DNA of 8,424 nt from Proteobacteria bacterium HN_bin10 (GCA_002083515.1 LWDN01000002.1:1194-9617); one strand, 5' to 3'; positions 1-4,850 are shown, numbered from the stretch's first letter. Made by a program: numbers and translations. The notes: generated from the sequence alone by a model not told the origin.

Positions 1-895
1 CGGTCAGCACCTTGCCGGAAGAGGGCACGACGGTGTTGTAGGCGCGGCCCAAGCGCGTGATTGAGTCGAGCAGGATGACGACATCCTTGCCGTGCTCGGC
101 GAGGCGCTTGGCCTTCTCGATCACCATTTCGGCCACCGCGACGTGACGCGTCGCCGGCTCGTCGAAGGTCGAGGAAATGACCTCGCCCTTCACGCTGCGC
201 TGCATGTCGGTGACTTCTTCCGGGCGCTCGTCGATCAGCAGAACGATCAGGAACACTTCCGGGTGGTTGGCTTCGATCGCCTTGGCGATGTTCTGCATGA
301 TGACGGTCTTACCCGTCCGCGGCTGGGCGACGATGAGCGAGCGCTGGCCCTTGCCGATCGGCGCGACGATGTCGATGACGCGGCCGGTCTTGTCCTTGAG
401 CGTGGGGTCGTCGATTTCCATCTTCAGCCGCTCGGTGGGGTAGAGCGGCGTCAGATTGTCGAAGTGGACTTTGTGGCGGACGCGATCGGGGTCTTCGAAA
501 TTGATCGAATTGACCTTGGTGAGCGCGAAATAACGCTCGCCGTCTTTCGGCGCCTTGATCTGGCCCTCGACGGTGTCGCCGGTGCGTAGGCCGAATTTAC
601 GAATCTGCTGCGGCGAAACGTAAATGTCGTCCGGTCCGGGCAGGTAATTGCTCTGCGGCGAGCGCAGGAAGCCGAAGCCGTCGGGCAAAATCTCGACGAC
701 GCCGGCGCCGCCGATCTCGACGCCGCGCTCGGCGACGGATTTCAGGATCGCGAACATCATGTCCTGGCTGCGCAGCGTGTTCGCGCCCTCGATCTCGAGG
801 GATTCCGCGAGCGCCAGCAATTCCGCCGGCGGCTTACGCTTGAGCTCTTGCAGGGTAAGGGAGGTGAGCTCTTCGAGTGCTTGTGTTTCAGTCAT
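1..895 (-). CDS. rho: Transcription termination factor Rho (5' part, runs off left edge)
   Basis: Rho is the hexameric RNA-dependent ATPase/translocase that ends transcription of untranslated RNA. About 298 codons are present, from ATG at 895 to the window edge. The product starts MTETQALEELTSLTLQELKR and has the N-terminal helical domain. It then has the cold-shock-like RNA-binding domain (DGFGFLRS, GPDDIYVSPQQIRKF, GERYFAL) and the start of the ATPase core. The Walker A motif is QPRTGKT with K196, followed by LLIDERPEEVTDM and Walker B VVILLDS with D277. By comparison with the 419-residue E. coli protein about 120 residues are missing at the left. The ribosome site is weak (GAGAAAACC before ATG). 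The usual proline before PRTGKT is Gln191 here. The gene lies 182 bp after hemJ on the same strand. Identity is certain from continuous family motifs. Confidence 0.97.
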   Translation of the reverse strand, partial: MTETQALEELTSLTLQELKRKPPAELLALAESLEIEGANTLRSQDMMFAILKSVAERGVEIGGAGVVEILPDGFGFLRSPQSNYLPGPDDIYVSPQQIRKFGLRTGDTVEGQIKAPKDGERYFALTKVNSINFEDPDRVRHKVHFDNLTPLYPTERLKMEIDDPTLKDKTGRVIDIVAPIGKGQRSLIVAQPRTGKTVIMQNIAKAIEANHPEVFLIVLLIDERPEEVTDMQRSVKGEVISSTFDEPATRHVAVAEMVIEKAKRLAEHGKDVVILLDSITRLGRAYNTVVPSSGKVLT

Positions 896-909
896 GGTTT
901 TCTCAGGGG

Positions 910-949
910 TGTCCCAGGCCCAAGGCGCACTGACGGCGCCGGGGGGACA
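910..949 (-). promoter_or_regulatory. Nested stem-loop in rho 5' leader
   Basis: Read on the minus strand, an outer 6-bp stem TGTCCC (949-944) / GGGACA (915-910) encloses an inner 5-bp stem GGCGC (940-936) / GCGCC (928-924) with a 7-nt loop. The outer stem ends 14 nt before the rho ATG. It lacks the U-tract of an intrinsic terminator. A leader structure would suit the known autoregulation of rho in enterobacteria, but that role here is inference. Confidence 0.4.
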
Positions 950-973
950 TCGGATGGAAGGAAGGACCGGCGG

Positions 974-1057
974 TTAGGAGAAGTTGGCTTGCGCCGCCGT
1001 CGCGAGCATGCCGAAGCACGCAAGGACAGCCACACCACACCGCGCCGGGAGCGTCAA
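974..1057 (-). other. Short signal-peptide-like reading frame (possible remnant or small ORF)
   Basis: From a TTG at 1057 the minus strand can read 27 residues: MTLPARC, a hydrophobic stretch GVAVLACFGMLAT, an AQA-type signal peptidase site, three residues, then TAA. The shape is that of a bare secretion signal with no mature protein. There is no ATG at the proper end and no clear ribosome site. A +1 shift near the cleavage site would keep the frame open to a TGA overlapping the rho ATG. It may be a decayed gene, a tiny peptide or chance. Confidence 0.2.
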
Positions 1058-1077
1058 GCGGCTGAACGTCTCTGGTG

Positions 1078-1545
1078 TCAGGGTTCCAAGGTGGCCAGCA
1101 GCACCACCGCAATCGCCACCAGGAACGGGACCTCGCTCATGAGCCGCCAATAGCGTTCGGAGCGAGGGCGTTGGCCGGCAGCCAGCTTCCGGCCCTCTGC
1201 AGATAGGAAGCCGTGATAGCCCGACAAGCCCAGGACAAGGATCAGCTTGCCCCAGAACCAGTGCGGCACCGTGCCGAGCACGCCGGGGAACGCGGCCCAA
1301 TCTGCCACCAGATAGGTTGCGAACAGGAAAATGCCGAAGGCCCAGGCCAGGATCAGGCTCGGCGTGAGGATGATGGCGCGGAGGTTGCGCGCGGCTTTCA
1401 GCATCGTCTGCTCGAGCTCGCCGCCCGGCTGCGCGGTGGTGATGTAGGCGTAAAAGCGCGGCAGCATTAGCAGGCCCGCGACCCACGCAATCACCGCAAT
1501 GATGTGGAGGCCCCGCGCCAGATCGTATCCGATCACGTGCTGCAT
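1078..1545 (-). CDS. hemJ: HemJ-type protoporphyrinogen IX oxidase
   Basis: This integral membrane protein of 155 residues oxidises protoporphyrinogen IX to protoporphyrin IX, the step before ferrochelatase, in most alphaproteobacteria and cyanobacteria. The chosen start (MQHVIGYDLARGLHIIAV) overlaps the hemH stop by one base (TGATG) and follows an AAGGGGGCG ribosome site. An upstream in-frame ATG at 1590 would only add residues inside hemH. Family features are His14 in the first membrane helix (LHIIAVIAW), Pro29-Arg30, Arg56 (LRAIILTP), Lys100 in WFWGKLILV, YHGF, and a C-terminal SEVPFL helix. About four membrane helices are visible. The length fits the roughly 140-155 residue family. Older annotations may call it CopD-like or a conserved membrane protein. 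The position directly after hemH supports the haem assignment. Confidence 0.93.
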   Translation of the reverse strand: MQHVIGYDLARGLHIIAVIAWVAGLLMLPRFYAYITTAQPGGELEQTMLKAARNLRAIILTPSLILAWAFGIFLFATYLVADWAAFPGVLGTVPHWFWGKLILVLGLSGYHGFLSAEGRKLAAGQRPRSERYWRLMSEVPFLVAIAVVLLATLEP

Positions 1546-2645
1546 CAACGAGCGCCCCCTTGTGCGCACAATCCAAACGCGGCCGGGCAAATCCGGCCGC
1601 CGTTTTCCGCCTGCACCTTAGCGGGCGCGGCCAGCGCGCGCTCCACCAATTCGGCCAGCGCGTCAATGAAGCGCTGGTCCGCGCCAAGGGCAGGGGCGCG
1701 CAAGTAGAATGGCAAGTTTAGCTGCTTCGCCAGTTGAGCGTACTCAATGTCGAGTTCGACAAGCGTTTCGATGTGCTCGGAGACAAACGCAATCGGGGAG
1801 ATGAGCACGCCGGCGCCATCGCGTCCGGCGCCGTGGATTTCCGCCTCGGTGGAGGGGCCGATCCATTTCAGCGGGCCGACCCGGGATTGATAGCAGGTGC
1901 GGACATCCCACTCCTTGGGTAGATGCCGGCGCACGGCGGCGACGCTTTGCTCGACCTGCCACTGATAGGGATCGCCGCGATCGATGACGCGCTGCGGCAA
2001 GCCATGCGCCGAGAAGAGCAGGCGCACCGGCGCAGGCGCGCCGGCGTTGCGCCAGGTGTTGAGAATGGCGTCGGCATGCGCCTGGGCGAATTCAGCGCCC
2101 ACCGGATAGCAGCAGATGGTTGAGGCTGGCAGCGCCGAGGCTTGGCGCCAGGCCTTCAGCGATGACGCCGTCGTCGTCGTCGAGAACTGCGGATAAAGCG
2201 GCAGCAGCACCGCGTCGGTCGCGCCCCAGGCTTCGGCCGCCTTGGCGGCGTCTTTCACGAACGGCTTCCAATAGCGCATCGCCGGAAAGCACTTGAAGGT
2301 GACGTTGCTCACGCGTCGGCTGATCGCCACTTCAAGGGCATCGGCCTGCTTCTGCGTCTCCGGCAGAATGGGCGAACCGCCGCCCATCAGCGCATAGTTG
2401 GCTTTCGCTGACTTGGCGCGCGATCGCGAAATCAGTTGCGCGAGCAGAAAGCGAAAGGGCTGCGGCAAACCGATGATGGCGGCGTCATTGAACAGATTGA
2501 AGAGAAACGGCTGCACCGCGCGCTGGGTGTCCGGCCCGCCCAGATTGAACAAAACGATCGCCACGCGGCGCGTGGTCATCGCGCGCAAGCCCGGCGCTTT
2601 GGCATTTTCGGGGGAGGGCGCGTCCTCGAGCGGCATGGCGCTCAT
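1545..2645 (-). CDS. hemH: Ferrochelatase
   Basis: Ferrochelatase inserts Fe2+ into protoporphyrin IX to make haem, at the inner membrane face. The 366-residue product has the family start VAIVLFNLGGPD (residues 28-39), the YPQFSTTTT motif (151-159), the catalytic His214 in FSAHGLPQRV and Glu293 in FVSEHIETLVELD. The start at 2645 forms an ATGA overlap with the hemE stop and has AAAGGCG upstream. An internal Met23 (MTTRRVAIV) is an alternative that would remove a poorly conserved N-terminus. The C-terminal tail is ENGGRICPAAFGLCAQGGAR, with Cys343 and Cys350. A CCY pair occurs at 178-179. Such cysteines could ligate the [2Fe-2S] cluster known from the Caulobacter enzyme, though ligand assignment here is a guess. 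The gene is translationally coupled to hemE and hemJ. Confidence 0.97.
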   Translation of the reverse strand: MSAMPLEDAPSPENAKAPGLRAMTTRRVAIVLFNLGGPDTQRAVQPFLFNLFNDAAIIGLPQPFRFLLAQLISRSRAKSAKANYALMGGGSPILPETQKQADALEVAISRRVSNVTFKCFPAMRYWKPFVKDAAKAAEAWGATDAVLLPLYPQFSTTTTASSLKAWRQASALPASTICCYPVGAEFAQAHADAILNTWRNAGAPAPVRLLFSAHGLPQRVIDRGDPYQWQVEQSVAAVRRHLPKEWDVRTCYQSRVGPLKWIGPSTEAEIHGAGRDGAGVLISPIAFVSEHIETLVELDIEYAQLAKQLNLPFYLRAPALGADQRFIDALAELVERALAAPAKVQAENGGRICPAAFGLCAQGGAR

Positions 2646-3679
2646 ACGGCGCCTTTCACGATCTGGATCAGACGCGCGACGTTATTGGGGCTCGCCTCCG
2701 GCGTGATGCCATGACCGAGATTGAAGATGTGCGGACTGCCCGCGAAATCCTGCAACACACGGCGCGTTTCATCTTCGAGCGCGGCGCCGCCGACCACGAG
2801 CGTCAGCGGATCGAGATTGCCTTGCAGCGGCATGCCCTCTGGCGCCGCTTGCTTGGCAAAAGCCGCCGGCGTTTGGGTGTCGACGCCCAGAGCCGTGATG
2901 CCTGTTTCTCTAGCATAGGCGCCAATCTGCGCGCCGGCGCCGCGCGGAAAGCCGATGACCGGAACGGCAACGCCCAACTCGCGCAAACGGACCAAGAGCT
3001 GCTTTGTCGGCTCGATGATGAGGCGCCGAAACTGATCGGGGGTGAGACCCTCCGACCAACTCTCGAAAATTTGCAGACAATCGGCGCCAGCCTTCACCTG
3101 CGCCGCCAGATGTTGCGCGCTCATTTCGACGAGCGCCGCAAGCAACGCTTCGACATCTCCAGGCCGTTCGTAAGCCGCGCGGCGCGCGCGCTCTTTCTCT
3201 CCGCCTTGGCCCTGCAACATGTAAGTCGCGACGGTCCAGGGCCCACCGCAAAAACCGATGAGAGCGATGTCTCTCGGGATCGCCGCCTTGATGCGCTCGA
3301 CCGCTTCGTACACGGGCGACAGGCGCTGCAAGCCACGCTGCGGATCGTCAAATGACCAGGCCTGTTCTTCGATCAGAGGATTCAGTCTCGGTCCTTCGCC
3401 TTCGACGAACCAGACCTTTCGCCCCAGCGCATCGGGCACAACCAGGATGTCGGAAAATAGAATGGCCGCATCCAACGGAAAGCGCCGCAGCGGCTGCATC
3501 ACCGCTTCCGTCGCCAGGGCAGGGGAATAGCAGAAATCGAGGAAGCTCTTCGCCCGTGTCCGCAGCTCGCGATACTCGGGCAAGTAGCGTCCGGCCTGAC
3601 GCATGATCCAAACCGGAGGGCGCTCAAGCCGCTCTCCGCTCAGAACGCGCAGCAATGCAGGAACATCTCCCCCGGCCAT
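2642..3679 (-). CDS. hemE: Uroporphyrinogen decarboxylase
   Basis: This cytosolic enzyme removes four carboxyl groups from uroporphyrinogen III to give coproporphyrinogen III. The 345-residue product has MRQAGRYLPEYRELR (residues 26-40, with the two substrate-binding arginines 27 and 31). It also has Asp77 in FSDILVVPDALG (the porphyrin-ring aspartate), GFCGGPWTVATYM, GFPRGAG, LQGNLDP and the C-terminal His323 in NLGHGITPEASPNNV. The frame is open back to an ATG at 3769. I chose ATG 3679 (MAGGDVPALLRVLSGERL) because it follows an AGAGGAAAG ribosome site and matches family length, and the extra 30 residues would run through the AT-rich origin edge. It is the first gene of hemE-hemH-hemJ, transcribed away from the putative origin. 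FESW replaces the more usual FDSW. In Caulobacter hemE also flanks the origin. Confidence 0.97.
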   Translation of the reverse strand: MAGGDVPALLRVLSGERLERPPVWIMRQAGRYLPEYRELRTRAKSFLDFCYSPALATEAVMQPLRRFPLDAAILFSDILVVPDALGRKVWFVEGEGPRLNPLIEEQAWSFDDPQRGLQRLSPVYEAVERIKAAIPRDIALIGFCGGPWTVATYMLQGQGGEKERARRAAYERPGDVEALLAALVEMSAQHLAAQVKAGADCLQIFESWSEGLTPDQFRRLIIEPTKQLLVRLRELGVAVPVIGFPRGAGAQIGAYARETGITALGVDTQTPAAFAKQAAPEGMPLQGNLDPLTLVVGGAALEDETRRVLQDFAGSPHIFNLGHGITPEASPNNVARLIQIVKGAV

Positions 3680-3696
3680 CTTTCCTCTTCCCAACC

Positions 3697-3720
3697 TTAA
3701 TTTTGAATCTTGGTTAATGA
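3697..3720. promoter_or_regulatory. AT-rich patch, candidate DNA unwinding element / hemE promoter zone
   Basis: This 24-bp run contains only five G/C bases and is by far the most AT-rich stretch near the gap. It carries two TTAA tetramers (3697-3700 and 3714-3717) and one GAATC site. It lies 17 bp upstream of the hemE start, so it may serve as a melting site, a promoter element or both. The TTAA pair is spaced by 13 bp, not the 7 bp of a canonical CtrA site. Confidence 0.45.
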
Positions 3721-3739
3721 GGACTCGTTGTTGGTGCGA

Positions 3740-3753
3740 TCCCGAAAGCGGGA
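3740..3753. repeat. Small hairpin TCCCG-AAAG-CGGGA
   Basis: A perfect 5-bp stem with a 4-nt loop lies inside the putative origin. Its right arm forms part of the longer inverted repeat that pairs with 3786-3794, so two alternative pairings are possible. Confidence 0.4.
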
Positions 3754-3761
3754 CAATTTCG

Positions 3762-3770
3762 TTGCCCACA
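3762..3770 (+). promoter_or_regulatory. DnaA-box-like 9-mer TTGCCCACA
   Basis: This differs at two positions from TTATCCACA. It is the left copy of an 11-bp inverted repeat (with 3879-3889) and is 2 bp from another DnaA-like box, which makes a weak or co-operative DnaA site plausible. Confidence 0.4.
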
Positions 3771-3772
3771 GT

Positions 3773-3781
3773 TTATCCCCC
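3773..3781 (+). promoter_or_regulatory. DnaA-box-like 9-mer TTATCCCCC
   Basis: This keeps the TTATCC half of the DnaA consensus but has C in place of two of the last three bases. It sits directly after the TTGCCCACA box in the same orientation, inside the 9-bp inverted repeat. Confidence 0.4.
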
Positions 3782-3788
3782 AAGATGT

Positions 3789-3804
3789 CCCGCTCACGAG
3801 CGGG
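3789..3804. repeat. Hairpin CCCGCT-CACG-AGCGGG
   Basis: A perfect 6-bp GC stem with a 4-nt loop (or 7 bp with a 2-nt loop). Its left arm is shared with the 9-bp inverted repeat at 3747-3794. There is no T-run after it on either strand, so it is not a typical intrinsic terminator. Confidence 0.45.
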
Positions 3805-3820
3805 GGGAAAGAACTTTCGT

Positions 3821-3838
3821 TTGAGGGCATTGAGGGCG
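3821..3838 (+). repeat. Tandem 9-bp direct repeat TTGAGGGC(A/G)
   Basis: TTGAGGGCA (3821-3829) is followed directly by TTGAGGGCG (3830-3838), differing only in the last base. It lies mid-origin between the two groups of DnaA-like boxes. It resembles a mini-iteron, but two units are too few to claim a replication protein site. Confidence 0.4.
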
Positions 3839-3862
3839 GCCGAAGGACCGTGCGATTCCTTT

Positions 3863-3871
3863 TCGTCCACA
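3863..3871 (+). promoter_or_regulatory. DnaA-box-like 9-mer TCGTCCACA
   Basis: This has two mismatches to TTATCCACA and keeps the TCCACA core. It faces the box at 3881-3889 with 9 bp between them (CCACA-N9-TGTGG). The pair lies within another inverted repeat, GTGCGA (3850-3855) / TCGCAC (3875-3880). Confidence 0.45.
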
Positions 3872-3880
3872 AGGTCGCAC

Positions 3881-3889
3881 TGTGGGCAA
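3881..3889 (-). promoter_or_regulatory. DnaA-box-like 9-mer TTGCCCACA (minus strand)
   Basis: It reads TGTGGGCAA on the plus strand, the mirror copy of the 3762-3770 box, and converges on the 3863-3871 box. It has two mismatches to the consensus. Confidence 0.4.
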
Positions 3890-3963
3890 ACTTTGGAGGA
3901 ATCGCCCCGGAGGAGAAGTGGAAATCTGGAGAGGGTCGCGGTTCGTTCTGTTCGCAAGGTTAC

Positions 3964-3976
3964 GGGCGGTTCGCCC
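3964..3976. repeat. Hairpin GGGCG-GTT-CGCCC
   Basis: A perfect 5-bp stem with a 3-nt loop just left of the best DnaA box. It is short and could be chance in GC-rich DNA. Confidence 0.3.
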
Positions 3977-3982
3977 AACAGC

Positions 3983-3991
3983 TTGTCCACA
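3983..3991 (+). promoter_or_regulatory. DnaA box TTGTCCACA (one mismatch)
   Basis: This is the best DnaA box in the gap, with a single mismatch (A to G at position 3) from TTATCCACA. It lies 20 bp before the rightward gene and overlaps a possible -35 (TTGTCC, 3983-3988). DnaA bound here could therefore also affect transcription of the rightward operon. Confidence 0.6.
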
Positions 3992-4010
3992 ATCGTGACA
4001 AGGCTGATAT
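3983..4010 (+). promoter_or_regulatory. Possible promoter for the rightward operon
   Basis: TTGTCC (3983-3988), a 16-bp spacer and TGATAT (4005-4010) resemble a weak -35/-10 pair. Initiation would fall near 4017-4020, making an essentially leaderless message that begins at the ATG at 4020. Leaderless mRNAs are frequent in Caulobacter. If this is not the promoter, transcription must start further left inside the origin. Confidence 0.25.
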
Positions 4011-4850
4011 GTGTGGCCAATGACGCACGAGCGACTGGGCATCTATTCCAATTTTCACCTGGTCTCCGATTCCACCGGGGAGACCCTCGCCGGCGTCATG
4101 CGGGCCACCTGCGCGCAGTTCGACAATATTGTGCCGGTGGAGCACTCCTATTTCCTGGTTCGCTCCGCCCGCCAGCTTGAGCGTGTGATCAGTGAAATCG
4201 AGGCCGCCCCCGGCGTCGTCATGTTCACGCTCTCCAATCTTGAGCACCGCCACATGCTGGAAGAGGCCTGCAAGGCCATGGATATGCCGTGTGTTGCGGT
4301 CCTGGACCCGGTGCTGGACACGACCTCGCGGTATCTGGGGGTGGAACTCAATCACCGCGTCGGCAATCCGCGGAAGCTCAATGCCGAGTACTTCAAACGC
4401 ATCGATGCGCTCGATTTCGCCATGTACCATGACGACGGCCAGCAAGCCGTCGATCTGCGCACAGCCGATGTGATTCTGGTGGGCGTCAGCCGCACCTCCA
4501 AGACGCCGACCTGCGTGTATCTCGCTCACCGAGGGGTCAAGGCGGCGAACGTGCCGATGGTTCCGGGCGTGCCGTTGCCCCCGGAATTGTTCGCGGAGGG
4601 AAGGCCGCTCGTGGTCGGGCTGCTGATCTCGGCCGATCGGCTCATCCATATCCGCCGCAACCGGCTGGCGGCGATGAAGGAGACACGCGCCGGCGACTAT
4701 ACCGACGAAGATGCGGTCCGCCGTGAAGTGATGGAGGCGCAGAAGCTGTTCGAGCGGGAAGGGTGGCCGACCATCGATGTGTCGCGGCGCTCGATCGAGG
4801 AGACGGCGGCGGGGGTGCTGAATTTGCTGACGGAGCATCGCGGCGGGTGA
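4011..4850 (+). CDS. ppsR: PEP synthase / pyruvate-phosphate dikinase regulatory protein (PPSRP family, DUF299)
   Basis: Members are bifunctional: an ADP-dependent protein kinase that inactivates PEP synthase or PPDK by threonine phosphorylation, and a Pi-dependent pyrophosphorylase that reactivates it. They control pyruvate-to-PEP flux. From the GTG start the product has 279 residues. It shows HLVSDSTGETL (16-26), HDDGQ (140-144) and the P-loop-like GVSRTSKTPTC (158-168), followed by VYLAHRG and the VPMVPGVPLP segment. The GTG at 4011 has AAGG 7 nt upstream. ATG 4020 (MTHERLG) is equally compatible with the family, would suit a leaderless message, and its region overlaps a weak DnaA-like 9-mer (4012-4020). 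It is first in a run of overlapping genes, and the maf GTG overlaps its TGA. In Caulobacter a homologue flanks the origin. Whether the target is PPDK or PEP synthase cannot be read from this sequence. Confidence 0.93.
   Translation: MWPMTHERLGIYSNFHLVSDSTGETLAGVMRATCAQFDNIVPVEHSYFLVRSARQLERVISEIEAAPGVVMFTLSNLEHRHMLEEACKAMDMPCVAVLDPVLDTTSRYLGVELNHRVGNPRKLNAEYFKRIDALDFAMYHDDGQQAVDLRTADVILVGVSRTSKTPTCVYLAHRGVKAANVPMVPGVPLPPELFAEGRPLVVGLLISADRLIHIRRNRLAAMKETRAGDYTDEDAVRREVMEAQKLFEREGWPTIDVSRRSIEETAAGVLNLLTEHRGG

Larger units (their letters stand above)
896..1077 (-). other. hemJ-rho spacer / rho leader
   Basis: This 182-bp gap lies between the hemJ stop and the rho start. On the minus strand it carries a possible -35 (TTGACG, 1057-1052) without a convincing -10. 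It also has a short signal-peptide-like reading frame (1057-974) and a nested stem-loop close to the rho start (949-910). I see no clear intrinsic terminator with a U-run, so rho could be read both from its own promoter and by run-on from the hem genes. Confidence 0.5.
3747..3794. repeat. 9-bp inverted repeat bracketing two DnaA-like boxes
   Basis: AGCGGGACA at 3747-3755 and its exact complement TGTCCCGCT at 3786-3794 enclose a 30-bp interior. That interior contains TTGCCCACA (3762-3770) and TTATCCCCC (3773-3781). The arms could form a cruciform or be two sites of a dimeric protein. The arrangement is seen directly; its role is unknown. Confidence 0.55.
3762..3889. repeat. 11-bp inverted repeat TTGCCCACAGT
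   Basis: TTGCCCACAGT at 3762-3772 recurs as its exact complement ACTGTGGGCAA at 3879-3889, 106 bp apart. Each copy contains a DnaA-box-like 9-mer in opposite orientation. An exact 11-mer repeated inside 330 bp of non-coding DNA is unlikely by chance and suggests a dedicated protein site. Confidence 0.55.
3705..3903. promoter_or_regulatory. Cluster of four GANTC (CcrM-type) methylation sites
   Basis: The sites are GAATC 3705-3709, GACTC 3722-3726, GATTC 3854-3858 and GAATC 3899-3903. In my hand scan of the remaining 8 kb such sites occur roughly once per 500-600 bp, so four in 199 bp is a local excess. CcrM methylates GANTC in alphaproteobacteria with cell-cycle-controlled replication, and the Caulobacter origin also carries several. 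No methyltransferase gene is in the window. Confidence 0.55.
3680..4010. other. Putative chromosomal replication origin (oriC, Caulobacter Cori type)
   Basis: This 331-bp stretch has no credible gene and separates divergently transcribed hemE and the PPDK regulatory gene, the same neighbours that flank Cori in Caulobacter crescentus. It holds an AT-rich patch next to hemE (3697-3720), DnaA-box-like 9-mers at 3762, 3773, 3863, 3881 and 3983 (plus one overlapping the right-hand start), four GANTC sites, an 11-bp inverted repeat, a 9-bp inverted repeat, a 9-bp tandem repeat and three small hairpins. Gene order and motif density are seen directly. Origin function is inferred from synteny. It could alternatively be only a divergent promoter region, but that would not explain the DnaA-like boxes and repeats. 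Confidence 0.8.

Noticed and set aside
974..1687. 237-codon minus-strand open frame across hemH and hemJ
   Set aside because: It is out of frame with both genes, which have clear family motifs. Only its last 27 codons, in the hemJ-rho gap, look like a signal peptide, and that part is reported separately.
2166..2182. gtcgtcgtcgtcg microsatellite-like run
   Set aside because: It lies in hemH and encodes part of the conserved FSTTTT motif on the minus strand, so it is constrained coding sequence rather than a repeat element.
2711..3355. 214-codon plus-strand open frame opposite hemE
   Set aside because: It is antisense to a gene with full catalytic motifs. The translation is charged, Arg-rich and family-less, as expected for a GC-rich shadow frame.
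3697..3717. TTAA pair in the AT-rich patch as a CtrA binding site
   Set aside because: The spacing is 13 bp, not the 7 bp of the TTAA-N7-TTAA consensus, so only unassigned half-sites can be claimed.
3680..3769. Longer hemE start at 3769
   Set aside because: The extra 30 residues are not typical of HemE. They would overlap origin motifs, and the ATG at 3679 has a good ribosome site.
3710..4180. Plus-strand open frame running through the origin gap
   Set aside because: It has no family resemblance, crosses the AT-rich/DnaA-box region and enters the PPDK regulator out of frame. Repeats and boxes explain the region better.
3960..4838. 292-codon minus-strand open frame opposite the PPDK regulator
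   Set aside because: It is antisense to a well-conserved protein, with His/Arg-rich composition and no recognisable domain.
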